Of a stretch of 40,889 bases of DNA, positions 7,809-17,033 are shown piece by piece. Source of the DNA: Halorubrum tebenquichense DSM 14210 (lineage in GTDB: Archaea > Halobacteriota > Halobacteria > Halobacteriales > Haloferacaceae); NCBI RefSeq assembly GCF_000337415.1, contig NZ_AOJD01000051.1, forward strand, positions 14,031 to 54,919, in the 5' to 3' direction. The stretch's first letter is position 1, and every line of letters begins with the position of its first letter. The translations under genes and the position numbers were made by a program. The notes under the pieces were generated by a model, which was given only the letters and a program-made list of their open reading frames with translations, was not told the origin of the DNA and ran no database searches.

Positions 7809-8792
7809 TCACCCGGTCACGGCGTCGCCGACGGCCGGCGCGAGGACGCGGCCGAGCGACAGGACCCCGGCGGTCACGAGGCAGGCGGCGAACGCGATCG
7901 TGCCGAGCTTTCCGCCGAAGCCGACGAAGTACGGCGTCGCGCCGACGAACGCGGTCCCCGCGACCCCGCCGGCCAGCAGCATCGCCCCGGGGCCGGGGAT
8001 CCGCTCCGGCGTCGCCATCCCCGCGAACGACGCGCAGAAGGCGACCGCCGCGACCGCGTCGCCGGCGGCGAAGAGCGGCGGGCAGACGACCCCGGCGACG
8101 AGCCCGACGACCGCGGAGCCGACGACCGGCCCGTGGTCGAACCGGACCGAGAGGAGGAACGTCGCGAGCGCGGCGAGGGCGGCGACCCCGACGAGCCCCG
8201 CCGCGACGGTCGGACCCGGCACCGACCCCGTGCCGGGGGCCAGCCCGCCGAGCGCCGCGACCGACAGGCAGCCGACGAACGCCGTCGTCCCGAGCTTCCC
8301 GCCGAAGCCGTTGAACGCGCGCTTGACGAGCACGAAGACGACGGCCGCGACGAGGCCGGCGGCGACCACCGTCCCGAGGTCCGCCCCGGCCGCCGGGGTC
8401 GCCATCCCGACGAACGAGCCGCAGTACGCGGGCGCGCCGTACGTCTCCGTCAGGAGGTACGCGCAGAGGCCGACGAGCGCGGACGCCACGACCGGCCCGA
8501 CGCCGAGCCGGACCGAGAGCAGGAACGTAACGGGCGCGCCGACGGCGACCGCGGCCGCGTTGCCGAGGTCGACGCGGGTGACGCCGAACTCACCGGTCCG
8601 CAGGGCGTCGCGGGTCTCCGTCGCGGCGGTGTACCCGAGGCTCGTCGCGGCGACCGCGAGCGCGACCGCCGCGACGAGCGGGTTCGGGCCGCCGCCGGTC
8701 TCGAACGCCAGGCCGGCGGTCGCCGCGACGCTCATCGCGGCACCGGCACCGGTCAGGGCGAGCGCGCCGAGGGCGTGGATCGATCGGTTCAC
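7809..8792 (-). CDS. Internally duplicated multi-pass membrane protein, function unknown
   Basis: 327 residues, almost entirely hydrophobic, with roughly 8-10 membrane segments. The protein contains two related halves. TFLLSVR at 89-95 and 211-217 begins each unit; C(G/A)SF(V/A)GMATP occurs at 124-133 and 253-262; GFGGKLGT occurs at 162-169 and 291-298; another Cys lies at 175 and 304. From the first Cys onward the two units are in exact register (offset 129 residues). The paired Cys and the single Lys in each GFGGKLGT look functional. I do not recognise the family; an inverted- or direct-repeat transporter is possible but unproven. The formate dehydrogenase gene lies 96 bases downstream on the same strand but has its own TATA box. 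Confidence 0.8.
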   Translation of the reverse strand: MNRSIHALGALALTGAGAAMSVAATAGLAFETGGGPNPLVAAVALAVAATSLGYTAATETRDALRTGEFGVTRVDLGNAAAVAVGAPVTFLLSVRLGVGPVVASALVGLCAYLLTETYGAPAYCGSFVGMATPAAGADLGTVVAAGLVAAVVFVLVKRAFNGFGGKLGTTAFVGCLSVAALGGLAPGTGSVPGPTVAAGLVGVAALAALATFLLSVRFDHGPVVGSAVVGLVAGVVCPPLFAAGDAVAAVAFCASFAGMATPERIPGPGAMLLAGGVAGTAFVGATPYFVGFGGKLGTIAFAACLVTAGVLSLGRVLAPAVGDAVTG

Positions 8793-8922
8793 GGCCGCGA
8801 CTCCGGGCCCCGGACCGATATCGTCGGACCCTCAGTACTGCGGGTGTTCACGGGGGGTAACGGGCGAAACGAGCGCCCGTCTGGGATCAGGACTTTGTGC
8901 CCGTCCCCCTTAGCCCGACGCG

Positions 8923-9618
8923 ATGGGAACCCAAGGGGAGTCGTCCGAGAGCCCCGCAGAGGCCACGCCCGACGGCGTCCGCGCGGGCGTCGCGATCCAC
9001 GGGACCGGGAACTGCCCGGTCGTCGCCGCGTCGACCGCCCACGACGGCCCGATCACGGGCGTTAACTGGACGCACGCCGGCGACACACACACCGAGGAGT
9101 TCCGCGCCCGCGACCCGGCCGCGGTCGAAGACGCGGAGGGCGTCCCGTCGGCCTCGTCGGTGATCGACCTCGGCAGCGAGCGGGTGTACCGGTACGACCG
9201 CCCGGACGACGGCGCGTGCGCCTGTCGGATCATCGAGGAGCTGGACTGCCCGATCGCCGACGCGCGCGCCGAGGACGGCGTCCTCCTCCTAACGTTACAC
9301 CTCCCCGACCTCGAACGCCTCCGCGACGTCGTCTCGGCGCTCGACGGGGTCGTCGACCGCGTCGAGGTCCGCTACCTCGTCCACGGCGCGACGCGCGGCG
9401 ACGAGCTGTCGGACCGGACCCTCGTCGACCGCGGCCGGCTCACCGACCGCCAGTGCGAGGTGCTGCGGACCGCCTACCGCATGGGGTACTTCGAACGCCC
9501 CCGCGACGCCAACGCGAGCGTGGTCGCCGACGCGCTCGACATCGCCCCCTCGACGTTCGCCGAACACCTCGCGGCGGCGCAGCGGAAGCTCCTCGAAGAG
9601 ACGCTCGCCGAGAACTGA
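8923..9618 (+). CDS. Bacterio-opsin-activator type HTH transcriptional regulator
   Basis: C-terminal residues 173-222 (LTDRQCEVLRTAYRMGYFERPR ... APSTFAEHL) form the HTH_10 domain of the haloarchaeal Bat/DmsR group. The N-terminal ~150 residues match the usual partner domain of these regulators, with Cys31, Cys99, Cys101 and Cys109 (ACACRIIEELDCP) that could sense metal or redox state. Expected to be a DNA-binding regulator in the cytosol; targets unknown. Divergent from the duplicated membrane protein across a 130-base spacer, so that gene is a plausible target. Convergent with thioredoxin, whose stop lies 10 bases beyond. Confidence 0.88.
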   Translation: MGTQGESSESPAEATPDGVRAGVAIHGTGNCPVVAASTAHDGPITGVNWTHAGDTHTEEFRARDPAAVEDAEGVPSASSVIDLGSERVYRYDRPDDGACACRIIEELDCPIADARAEDGVLLLTLHLPDLERLRDVVSALDGVVDRVEVRYLVHGATRGDELSDRTLVDRGRLTDRQCEVLRTAYRMGYFERPRDANASVVADALDIAPSTFAEHLAAAQRKLLEETLAEN

Positions 9619-9627
9619 CCCCCCGCC

Positions 9628-10116
9628 TTAGGCGGCGTGCTCGTCGATCGCGGACTCGAGCGTCGCGCGGTCCTGCGCGCCGACGAACCGGTCGACCGCC
9701 TCTCCGTCCGCGTACAGGACGAGCGTCGGGATGCTTCGCGCCCCCAGCTGTTGAGCGACCGCCTGATTGGCGTCCACGTCGACCTTCGCGACCGCGGCGT
9801 CGGTCTCGGCCGCGAGCGCCTCGATCGTCGGCTCCATCATCTGACAGGGCCCGCACCAGTCGGCGTAACAGTCCACGAGGACGACGTCGTGGTCGTCGAC
9901 GGTCCGCCGGAGCTCGTCCGTCCCGTTCACGTGGACCGGCTCGCTCGGTGTCCCCGACCCGCCGTCGTCACCCGAATCGGTGCTCCCGGCCTCCGCGAGC
10001 GATTCCCCGTCGTCGAGGCGCGCTTCGAGCTCCCGGCGCTTCCGCTCCCGGATGCGCTCGCGCTCCGTCTTCGCGTCATCGTCGACCGCTTCGTTCGCGT
10101 CGGCTGCGTCACTCAT
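9628..10116 (-). CDS. Thioredoxin with charged N-terminal extension
   Basis: Residues ~60-162 are a thioredoxin fold with active site WCGPC (87-91), an extra Cys83 just before it and the cis-proline in RSIPTLVLY. The first ~60 residues are a charged, helical then Gly/Ser-rich extension (TERERIRERKRRELEARLDD) absent from ordinary thioredoxins. It resembles the extensions of haloarchaeal thioredoxin-like proteins, and its role is unknown. The start chosen is the ATG at 10116, placed ~29 bases after a TATA box; longer frames upstream run into the cbiP region. Confidence 0.9.
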   Translation of the reverse strand: MSDAADANEAVDDDAKTERERIRERKRRELEARLDDGESLAEAGSTDSGDDGGSGTPSEPVHVNGTDELRRTVDDHDVVLVDCYADWCGPCQMMEPTIEALAAETDAAVAKVDVDANQAVAQQLGARSIPTLVLYADGEAVDRFVGAQDRATLESAIDEHAA

Positions 10117-10140
10117 ATCGCAGTATTGGGCATATATGAC

Positions 10141-10147
10141 AATATAA
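10141..10147 (-). promoter_or_regulatory. TATA box of the thioredoxin gene
   Basis: Minus-strand TTATATT about 28 bases before the ATG at 10116, in a short AT-rich island that also contains ATATATG closer to the gene. Confidence 0.6.
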
Positions 10148-10162
10148 CTTCCGCCATCGGGT

Positions 10163-11758
10163 CTACCTGTCGGCCCGATCTGACGACCCGGCGAGGTCGC
10201 CGAGTCCGGCCGCGCGCAGGTCCACGTTGTCCGCGACGAGGTCGGCCGCGCGGTCGTACGGCGAGCGGTCGACCGCCGCTGCGTCCGAGCGCGGCCGCCC
10301 CGCCCGCTCGAAGACCGCCTCGACGAACGCGTCGCGCACGCGCTCCGTCTCGAAGAGCCCGTGGAGGTACGTCCCGAGCACCCGGTCGGTGGCGACGCTC
10401 TCCGCGCCGAGCGGCTCGGTCGCGGCCGGCGTCGACTCCCCCCGTTTCCCGTCGAGGAGCCGCGTCCGCCCGGCGCGGATCTCGTAGCCGGTCGCCTCCC
10501 CGTCCGCGCCGGCGATCGGTCCGACGCCGTCGACGGCACAGGTCACGCGCTCGACGCGCTTGTCCGCCGAGAACCCGGTCTCGACCGGGAGCAGGCCGAC
10601 CCCCGGAACCGTCTCGCGGTCGCCCGTCCCCTCGACGGCGGCGTCGACGAGGCGCTCGCCGAGGAGCTGGTAGCCGCCGCAGACGCCGACCACGGGGCCG
10701 TCGAACGCGCGCAGGGCCGCGTCGAAGCCGGCCTCGCGGAGCGCGAGCAGGTCGTCGACGGTGTTCTTCGACCCCGGGAGGACGACCGCGTCGACCCCGT
10801 CCAGCGCGGCGTCGAGCGGGAGGTAGACGACGCGGACGCCCGGCTCGCGCGCCAGCGGCTCCAGGTCGGTGAAGTTGGAGATGCGCGGGAGCCGCGGGAC
10901 GCCGACCCGGACGGCCTCGTCGTCGGGGACGCCGTCGTCCGCGCCGAGGACGCCCTCGCCCTCGCTCGCGCTCCCGGCCTCCCCTCCGGCGGTCGCCGCG
11001 TCCGGCAGCGAGAGGCTGTCCTCCGCCGGCAGGCCCGGATCGTCGTGCGGGACGACGCCGACTATCGGGACGCCGGTCCGCGCCTCGATCTCGTCGATGC
11101 CGGGTTCGAGGAGGTCCGGGTCGCCGCGGAACTTCGTGATCACGGCCCCGCACACGCGTTTGCGGAGGTCCTCGGGCAGCAGTTCGAGGGTCCCGTAGAG
11201 GCTCGCGAACGCGCCGCCGCGCTCGATGTCGACCGCGATCAGGATCCGCGCGTCCGCGAACCGCGCGCACTCGACGTTCGCGAGGTCGCGGTCGTGAAGG
11301 TTGATCTCGGCGACGCTCCCCGCGCCCTCGGCGACGATGACATCGTGGCCGGCCGCCAGCCGCTCGTGCGCGGCGATCGCGGCGTCGCGGGCGTCCGCCC
11401 AGTGGTCGTCGTAATAGGTCGACGCCGGGGCGTTCGCGACCGCCTCGCCGTCGACGATTATCTGGCTCTCCCCGCCGCCGCGGGGCTTGAGCAGCACGGG
11501 GTTCATGTCCGTCGTCGGCACCGTCTCGGCCGCCCGCGCCTGGACGTGCTGGGAGACGCCGACCTCGCCCCACTCGCCGTCCGGGGCGAGCGCCACCCGG
11601 GCGTTGTTGCTCATGTTCTGCGCCTTGTACGGCGCGACGGAGACGCCGCGGCGCGCGAGCAGCCGACAGAGCCCGGCCGCCAGCGTGCTCTTGCCGACGT
11701 GGCTCGCCGTGCCCGCGATCAGGACGGTGTCGGCGTCCCCCGCGCTGTCGCCGCTCAT
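10163..11758 (-). CDS. cbiP: Cobyric acid synthase
   Basis: ATP- and glutamine-dependent amidation of side chains b, d, e and g of adenosylcobyrinate a,c-diamide. The N-terminal half is a dethiobiotin-synthetase-like ATPase ([27 protein letters not shown]). The C-terminal half is a class I glutamine amidotransferase with nucleophile Cys in [12 protein letters not shown] and a late catalytic His in [10 protein letters not shown]. 531 residues, normal length. A Ser/Glu-rich insertion follows [10 protein letters not shown]. It is the last gene of the cobamide operon, starting 19 bases after the cobA stop. Confidence 0.95.
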   Translation of the reverse strand: MSGDSAGDADTVLIAGTASHVGKSTLAAGLCRLLARRGVSVAPYKAQNMSNNARVALAPDGEWGEVGVSQHVQARAAETVPTTDMNPVLLKPRGGGESQIIVDGEAVANAPASTYYDDHWADARDAAIAAHERLAAGHDVIVAEGAGSVAEINLHDRDLANVECARFADARILIAVDIERGGAFASLYGTLELLPEDLRKRVCGAVITKFRGDPDLLEPGIDEIEARTGVPIVGVVPHDDPGLPAEDSLSLPDAATAGGEAGSASEGEGVLGADDGVPDDEAVRVGVPRLPRISNFTDLEPLAREPGVRVVYLPLDAALDGVDAVVLPGSKNTVDDLLALREAGFDAALRAFDGPVVGVCGGYQLLGERLVDAAVEGTGDRETVPGVGLLPVETGFSADKRVERVTCAVDGVGPIAGADGEATGYEIRAGRTRLLDGKRGESTPAATEPLGAESVATDRVLGTYLHGLFETERVRDAFVEAVFERAGRPRSDAAAVDRSPYDRAADLVADNVDLRAAGLGDLAGSSDRADR

Positions 11759-11777
11759 CGGACTCCCCCCGCCACCG

Positions 11778-12503
11778 TCAGTACTCCGTCCCCCGGCGGG
11801 CGCGCTGGCCGTCGTCGAACGGGTGTGCCTCCTTCCGGACGTTCGTGATCAGGTCGGCGACCCCGTCGAGGTAGTCGGGTTCGGCGTGGCTCCCGGTGAG
11901 GACGAGTTCGAGGCCGTCCGGCTTCGACTCCGCGAGCGCGACGACGGCGTCCCCGTCGACGAGGCCGCGGTCGACCGCGTACAGCAGTTCGTCGAGGATT
12001 AGCATGTGGACGCCGTGCTCGGGGTCGCCGTCGAGCGGGAACGGCTCCGTCAGGTCGGCCTCGCCGGCCGCCGCGACGAGGGCCTCCGCGCGCTCGAAGG
12101 CGGCGGTCGCCTTCGCCTCGTGCTCGTCGTCGGCCGACCCGTCGAGCAGGCCGTGCCAGCCGTAGTGGCCGGCGTTCTCGTAGGAGAACCCGGGCACGGC
12201 CGCGATCGCGTTGTACTCGCCCCTGACGCCCTCGACGCTGTCCGCGCCCCCCTTCATGAACTGGAGCATGTGGACGCGGTAGCCGTGCCCCGCGGCCCGG
12301 AAGCCCATCCCCATCGCCGCCGTGGTCTTCCCCTTCCCGCCGCCCCAGAACGCCTGGACCAGCCCGAACTCCTCGGGCGCGCCCGGCTCGATCGGCTGCG
12401 GCTCCGGGGCCGCGCCGCCGCCCGGAGTGCGGGCGGCGCGGTCGTCGGTCTCCTCGTGCGATACGTCGTCTCCGTTCGTGGTGTCGTCGTGGGTCGTGGT
12501 CAT
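11778..12503 (-). CDS. cobA: Cob(I)alamin adenosyltransferase (CobA/CobO type)
   Basis: Attaches the 5'-deoxyadenosyl group to Co(I) corrinoids. P-loop GGGKGKTTA at 54-62, then [10 protein letters not shown] and a Walker-B-like [11 protein letters not shown], the CobA/CobO/BtuR signature. The first ~45 residues are an acidic unstructured leader. The ATG overlaps the cbiZ stop by four bases (ATGA), implying coupled translation. Confidence 0.94.
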   Translation of the reverse strand: MTTTHDDTTNGDDVSHEETDDRAARTPGGGAAPEPQPIEPGAPEEFGLVQAFWGGGKGKTTAAMGMGFRAAGHGYRVHMLQFMKGGADSVEGVRGEYNAIAAVPGFSYENAGHYGWHGLLDGSADDEHEAKATAAFERAEALVAAAGEADLTEPFPLDGDPEHGVHMLILDELLYAVDRGLVDGDAVVALAESKPDGLELVLTGSHAEPDYLDGVADLITNVRKEAHPFDDGQRARRGTEY

Positions 12504-13276
12504 GGATCGAAAACCTCCGCCCGCTCGTCGGTGACGACGCCGTGTTCGGCGTCGGCCGTCGGACCGGGCACGTCGCCGTCCGGGTACCGCGACCGCAGGC
12601 CCGCGCGGACCGCGTCCCGGACGCAGGCGCGGGCCGCCGCGCCGACCGCCGTGGCGCTCCCGGAGAACTCGGCCGGCTCGCCGTCCGGGTCGTCGGCGAC
12701 GACGACGGCGTCGCTCGTCGTCCCCGGCACGCCCGCCGCCGCGAGCAGCGTCGCCGCCTTCGCCTCGGCCGCGACCGCGACGAGGTTCGCCGCGGCCCCC
12801 GGCGCGAGCCGCCGCGTCGTGCCGACGATCAGGTTGACCGTCCCGAGGCGCTCGGGGCGGTCGGTCGGCTCCGCACTCCGCGAGTCGTCCATCTCGGCCG
12901 ATTTGTCCGATACGCCCGCGCCAGCCGGCTCCATCGGCAGCATCGCGGGGTTCGAGAGCCCGACCGTCGCGTACGCGACGACCGGCCCGAGCCGCGCGCC
13001 CCGCGCGTGGTCCATCGAGACGCCCGTGAACAGCGTCGGCGGGGCGTCGCGGTCGGGAGCGCCGCCGCCGGAGTCGTTCCTTCCGTCGTCGAACCCCGCC
13101 CGCGCCAGCCGCTCGTCGCGGTAGGCCGCGAGGTCGGTCCGGTCGAACCCCTCCGGGACCGTCACGTTGTACGCGGCCGCCGCCCGCGCCCGCCCCCCGT
13201 CCCAGCCGGTCGAGACCCAGCGCGTCTCCGGGCGGTGTAGCCGGAGCACCCCCTCGCTGACGGTCGCGTCAAACAT
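12500..13276 (-). CDS. cbiZ: Adenosylcobinamide amidohydrolase
   Basis: CbiZ cleaves the aminopropanol side chain of adenosylcobinamide to return adenosylcobyric acid, the archaeal salvage route. Family features include RWVSTGWDGG near the start, TGVSMDHA, VAYATVGLSNP, VNLIVGT and the C-terminal AATLLAAAGVPGTTSDAVVVA. An acidic insertion (residues ~120-140) interrupts the middle. I start at the ATG at 13276 (MFDATVSEG), which overlaps the upstream cobD stop by eight bases; the longer frame adds only low-complexity sequence from inside cobD. Confidence 0.9.
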   Translation of the reverse strand: MFDATVSEGVLRLHRPETRWVSTGWDGGRARAAAAYNVTVPEGFDRTDLAAYRDERLARAGFDDGRNDSGGGAPDRDAPPTLFTGVSMDHARGARLGPVVAYATVGLSNPAMLPMEPAGAGVSDKSAEMDDSRSAEPTDRPERLGTVNLIVGTTRRLAPGAAANLVAVAAEAKAATLLAAAGVPGTTSDAVVVADDPDGEPAEFSGSATAVGAAARACVRDAVRAGLRSRYPDGDVPGPTADAEHGVVTDERAEVFDP

Positions 13277-14366
13277 CGGCGGCCGCACCCCGGTTCCCGT
13301 CGCCTCCCTCCCCGCCGCTCCCGTCGTTGCCCTCTCCGTCACCGTCGCTCCCGTCGCCCGCGTCGAGCGCGGCGAGGAGCCGGTCGTTCTCCGCCGGCCG
13401 GCGGACCGCGACCCGGACGTGCGAGTCGAGCCCGCGGAAGGTCCGCGCGTCCCGGACGGCCACGCCGCGCTCCCGGGCGCGCCCGATCACGCGGTCGATG
13501 TCGCGGTCGCCGACGTCGAGCAGGAGGAACGGCGCTTCGGAGGGGGCGACGGCGTACCCGGCGTCGGTCAGCGCCGCGCGCAGCCGACCGCGCTCCCGCC
13601 GGACGCGCTCGCGGGTCTCGCGGACGAATCCGCCCTGTCGGAGGCAGTACTCCCCGGTCGCGAGCGCCGGGGCGCTCACGTTCCACGCGCGGCGCGCGCC
13701 CCGCAGCGCCGCGCCGAGGTCGCCGACCCCGACCGCGAAGCCGGTCCGGAGCCCGGGGAGCCCGAACAGTTTCGTGAGCGCCCGCGCGACGACGACGCCC
13801 TCGGTCCCCGCGACCGACTCGCGCTCGGTGAACCCGAGGAACGCCTCGTCGACGAGCAGTACGGTCCCGGCGGCCCGGCAGCGCGCCGCGAACGAGAGCA
13901 AGGACTCGCGGTCGTAGCCGGTCCCGGTGGGGTTGTTCGGCGTACAGACGACCGCCAGCGCGTGGCCGCTCGGGTCGGCGTCGAGGACGCGCTCGGCGTC
14001 GACGAAGGCGGGGTCGCCCCCCTGTAGCCGCACTTCACGGGCGTACTCGCCGAAGCTCGGGGCCGGGAGCAGGGCGGTGTCGCCGTCGTCGACCGCGAGC
14101 GCGACCGCGGCGCGGATCGCCGCCAGCCCGCCCGGCGTCGGGACCACGCTCTCGGGGTCGCAGCCGACGTACTCCGCGGCGGCCGCGCGGAACGCTTCCG
14201 GCGGCTCCGGCGGGTACGTCCGCGCCGTCTCGAACGCGGCGCGGTACGCGCGCTCGACCCCGTCGGGGACCTCGGGGTTCGCGTTCGCGCTGAAGTCGAG
14301 CAGGTCGGGGTCGTCGCTGCTCCCGTGCGGCTCGCGTCCCAGCGCCGCCGCCCGCTCGCGGTTCAC
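13269..14366 (-). CDS. cobD: CobD/CobC-type L-threonine-O-3-phosphate decarboxylase (PLP aminotransferase fold)
   Basis: Makes (R)-1-amino-2-propanol phosphate for the cobamide side arm. Fold-type I aminotransferase related to histidinol-phosphate aminotransferase: LLDFSANANPEVPDGV at the start, CTPNNPTGTGY, LLVDEAFLGF and ALTKLFGLPGLRTGF with the PLP lysine. GTG start at 14366 overlaps the cobY stop as GTGA. The C-terminal ~30 residues are a Gly/Asp low-complexity tail. HisC-type activity is a less likely alternative given the operon. Confidence 0.9.
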   Translation of the reverse strand: MNRERAAALGREPHGSSDDPDLLDFSANANPEVPDGVERAYRAAFETARTYPPEPPEAFRAAAAEYVGCDPESVVPTPGGLAAIRAAVALAVDDGDTALLPAPSFGEYAREVRLQGGDPAFVDAERVLDADPSGHALAVVCTPNNPTGTGYDRESLLSFAARCRAAGTVLLVDEAFLGFTERESVAGTEGVVVARALTKLFGLPGLRTGFAVGVGDLGAALRGARRAWNVSAPALATGEYCLRQGGFVRETRERVRRERGRLRAALTDAGYAVAPSEAPFLLLDVGDRDIDRVIGRARERGVAVRDARTFRGLDSHVRVAVRRPAENDRLLAALDAGDGSDGDGEGNDGSGGEGGDGNRGAAADV

Positions 14367-15142
14367 GACGGTCCACCCCCGTCGGCGGCCGACCCCGCGT
14401 CCGGTCGGTCGAGCCAGTCGACCCCGCCGGTCGGGAGGGTTGGTGCGCCCGGGTCCTCCCGGAGGATCCGCTCCGCGAGCCGCCGGTCCGCGGGGCGGTT
14501 GACGTTGACGGCGAGGCGAGCGTCGCGGGTCGCGCGGACCGCCTCGTCGCCCGCGCCGCCGAGCGCCCCGACGACGTTGACCCCGGCCGGAACGTCGGCG
14601 GTCGCGTCGCCGTCGCCCGCATCTCCGCCGTCCGCGTCGCCGCCGTCCCCGTCGCCGTCCCCCTCGTCGTCGTACCGGGTCACGGCGTCGGCGCTCGCGC
14701 CGAGTTCCCGCTTGCGCGCCGCGGGGACCCTGACCGACAGCGCGTCGGCGTCGGCCGCGGCGCGGGCGTCGAGGACCGCGTCGACGGCCGGGCCGTCGAG
14801 CAGCGGGAGGTCGGCCGCGACGGTGAGCGTCGGCGCGGTCGGTCCCCCGGACAACGCCGCCCGGAGGTCCGCGACGTAGCCGTCGCCCGGCGTGTCGACG
14901 ACGGCGAGTTCGAGCGACCCGCGATCCGGCCGGGACGCCTCCTCCTCCCGGCGCGCGACCAGTCGCTCGCGCGTCAGCGGGGTGTGCGGGGAGACGGCGG
15001 CGTACGCGGTCTCGACCCGGCTCGCGGCGAGGGCGTCGAGCGCGCGGTCGACCATCGACCGCCCGGCGACCGCCGCCAGGGGCTTCTCGCCGTCGCCGCC
15101 GAGCCGCGTGCCGCGGCCGCCGCACATCACGAGAGCGTCCAC
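14363..15142 (-). CDS. cobY: GTP:adenosylcobinamide-phosphate guanylyltransferase, archaeal type
   Basis: Transfers GMP to adenosylcobinamide phosphate; archaeal CobY replaces bacterial CobU. Nucleotidyltransferase fold: LVMCGGRGTRLGG at the start, EKPLAAVAGRSMVDRAL, a metal-binding VAADLPLLDG and VNVNRPAD near the end. The start is GTG at 15142 (VDALVMCGG), 16 bases inside the end of cobS. About 260 residues against ~200 for the methanogen enzyme. The excess includes a GDGDGDGGDADGG-type acidic stretch and a C-terminal tail. Confidence 0.9.
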   Translation of the reverse strand: MDALVMCGGRGTRLGGDGEKPLAAVAGRSMVDRALDALAASRVETAYAAVSPHTPLTRERLVARREEEASRPDRGSLELAVVDTPGDGYVADLRAALSGGPTAPTLTVAADLPLLDGPAVDAVLDARAAADADALSVRVPAARKRELGASADAVTRYDDEGDGDGDGGDADGGDAGDGDATADVPAGVNVVGALGGAGDEAVRATRDARLAVNVNRPADRRLAERILREDPGAPTLPTGGVDWLDRPDAGSAADGGGPS

Positions 15143-15930
15143 GCGATCACCCCCGCGTGGAGCGCCGTCGCCCGCGCCAGCTCCGTCGTCGCGCCGAGCA
15201 CGTCGCCGGAGACGCCGCCGAGCCGCGCCCGCGCCCACGCGAACGCGAGGAGGCCGACCACGCCCGCGGCGACGAGGGCGGCGACGGTCGCCCGGACGCC
15301 GGCGGAGCCGCCGAGCGTTCCGGCCAGCGGCACCGCGGGCGCGACTGCGAGGGCAACGCCCGCGAGGGAGCGCGGGCCGGACTCGCCGGTCAGCGCGGAG
15401 CCGAGCCCCTCGTGTGCGGCGTCGCCGAGACAGACCAGCGCCGCCGTCGCGCCCCGCGCGCTCACCTCCGCGGCGACGACGAGGGCCGCCGCGCCGCCTG
15501 CTGAGAGACGAATCGCGTCCGCGACGGCCGCCCCCGCGGTCGCGAGACCGACGACGACCAGCGCGACGGCGAGCGCGCCGCCGACGCCGAGCGACGAGTC
15601 CTTCAATACCGCCCGCCGGCGGTCGGCGTCGCCGTGGACGACCGCGGCGTCCCCGAGGTCCGCGACGCCGTCGAGGTGGGTGATCCCGGTGACGAGGGAG
15701 AGCCACGCGGGGAACGCGACCGCGACCGTGGCCGACGGCACGCGGACGGGCGCGGCGGCCGCCGCGACGACCGGAAGCGCGACGAGGGGGCCGAGCGCGT
15801 AACCGACCGCCGGCAGGGCCGCGGGCCGCCGCCGGAACGCCTCCCAGTCGGCCTCGCCGCTCCCGACCGGAATCCGGGAGCAGAAGCCGACGGCACCGCG
15901 GAACGCGGCGACCGCCCCGGTCAGGACCAC
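15127..15930 (-). CDS. cobS: Adenosylcobinamide-GDP ribazoletransferase (cobalamin-5-phosphate synthase)
   Basis: Integral-membrane enzyme that joins adenosylcobinamide-GDP with alpha-ribazole (or its phosphate). Residues 84-95 THLDGVADLGDA are the family motif, preceded by FCSRIPVGSG. Ala/Val/Leu-rich membrane segments fill the rest. 267 residues, normal. GTG start at 15930 overlaps the end of cbiB by ten bases. Confidence 0.93.
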   Translation of the reverse strand: MVLTGAVAAFRGAVGFCSRIPVGSGEADWEAFRRRPAALPAVGYALGPLVALPVVAAAAAPVRVPSATVAVAFPAWLSLVTGITHLDGVADLGDAAVVHGDADRRRAVLKDSSLGVGGALAVALVVVGLATAGAAVADAIRLSAGGAAALVVAAEVSARGATAALVCLGDAAHEGLGSALTGESGPRSLAGVALAVAPAVPLAGTLGGSAGVRATVAALVAAGVVGLLAFAWARARLGGVSGDVLGATTELARATALHAGVIAWTLS

Positions 15931-17033
15931 GCCGTCACCCCCGCGAGCGCGAGCAGCCAGCCGACGGCGACCGCGGCCGCGACCCCGGCGGCGGTCCCGA
16001 CGAGGCGGACCCCGTCACGGGCGGTCGCCGGCGTCGGCGGCTCCGGGCCCCCGTCGAGGACGTACGCCCCGCGCTTCTCCAACCGGACGCCGAGCGCGAC
16101 CGCCGCGGTCGCCATCGGCCACCCGGAGTTCGGCGACGCCGGCTCGCGGGCGAGGGATCTCGCATCCCGGAGCGACCCCGGCGACCGCGCCGCGACGGCG
16201 AGACAGACGGCGCTCGCCCGCGCCGGGAGGGACATGACGGCGTCGTCGAGGCGGGCGCTCGCGCGCCCGACCGGCTTCGACCGGTAGCCGAGCATGGAGT
16301 CCAGGGTGTTCACGGCCTTCGCCCAGGCGGCCGCGGCCGACCCGCCGCCGAGCGCGAGCGCCGCGGGCGAGAGGGACGCGGCCAGGAGGGGGGCGACACC
16401 CGCCGCCGCGACCCCGGCGGTCGCTCCCGCGACGAACCAGCCGAGCGGGGCGACGACGCCGTCGGCGAGGTTCTCGGCCGCGCTCTCGACCGCGGCGCTC
16501 CGGAGGTCGGGCGGCGAGAGGTCGGACGGGTCGCGGCCGACCAGCGCGACGACGCGCTCGCGGGCCGCCTCGGGGTCCGTCTCGGTCAGCGCGACGGTCT
16601 CGGCCGCGACCGCGACGAGCATCCGACGGCTGACGGTCACCCACAGCGCGAGCGCCGCGGCCGCGACGCCGACGGGCGGGACGCCGTATAGGCGCGGACC
16701 GACCCCGGCCGCGACCGCGACGGTCCCGCCGACCGCGACCGCGGCGGCCAGCGGGAGCGCGACGGCGACGGCGACCCCGACCGCGTCCGGGCGCTTCCAG
16801 TCGCGGTCGAACGGGGCGACCGCCGCTCCGAACAGCGCCACCGGGTGGACTCGTCCGGGCGGTTCGCCGAGCGCGGCGTCGAGCGCGACGGCGACGACGA
16901 CCGCGATGGCGGCGGCCGCGGCTGCCGCGGTGAGGGAGGGAACGGCGGCGACGCCCGACGGCCTCGCCGCGGTCGCCGTGGTCACCGTGATTGCCGCGTT
17001 CTCCGCGCCCGCCCCGCCCCCGATCGGGATCAT
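15921..17033 (-). CDS. cbiB: Adenosylcobinamide-phosphate synthase
   Basis: Membrane protein that attaches aminopropanol (phosphate) to adenosylcobyric acid. Recognisable segments are DAALGEPPGRVHPVALFG, SAAVESAAENLADGVVAPLGW, KAVNTLDSMLGYRS and PNSGWPMA, all typical of CbiB/CobD. About 370 residues, longer than usual because of a ~45-residue Ala-rich N-terminus. ATG at 17033 overlaps the cbiA stop (ATGA). Confidence 0.94.
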   Translation of the reverse strand: MIPIGGGAGAENAAITVTTATAARPSGVAAVPSLTAAAAAAAIAVVVAVALDAALGEPPGRVHPVALFGAAVAPFDRDWKRPDAVGVAVAVALPLAAAVAVGGTVAVAAGVGPRLYGVPPVGVAAAALALWVTVSRRMLVAVAAETVALTETDPEAARERVVALVGRDPSDLSPPDLRSAAVESAAENLADGVVAPLGWFVAGATAGVAAAGVAPLLAASLSPAALALGGGSAAAAWAKAVNTLDSMLGYRSKPVGRASARLDDAVMSLPARASAVCLAVAARSPGSLRDARSLAREPASPNSGWPMATAAVALGVRLEKRGAYVLDGGPEPPTPATARDGVRLVGTAAGVAAAVAVGWLLALAGVTAWS

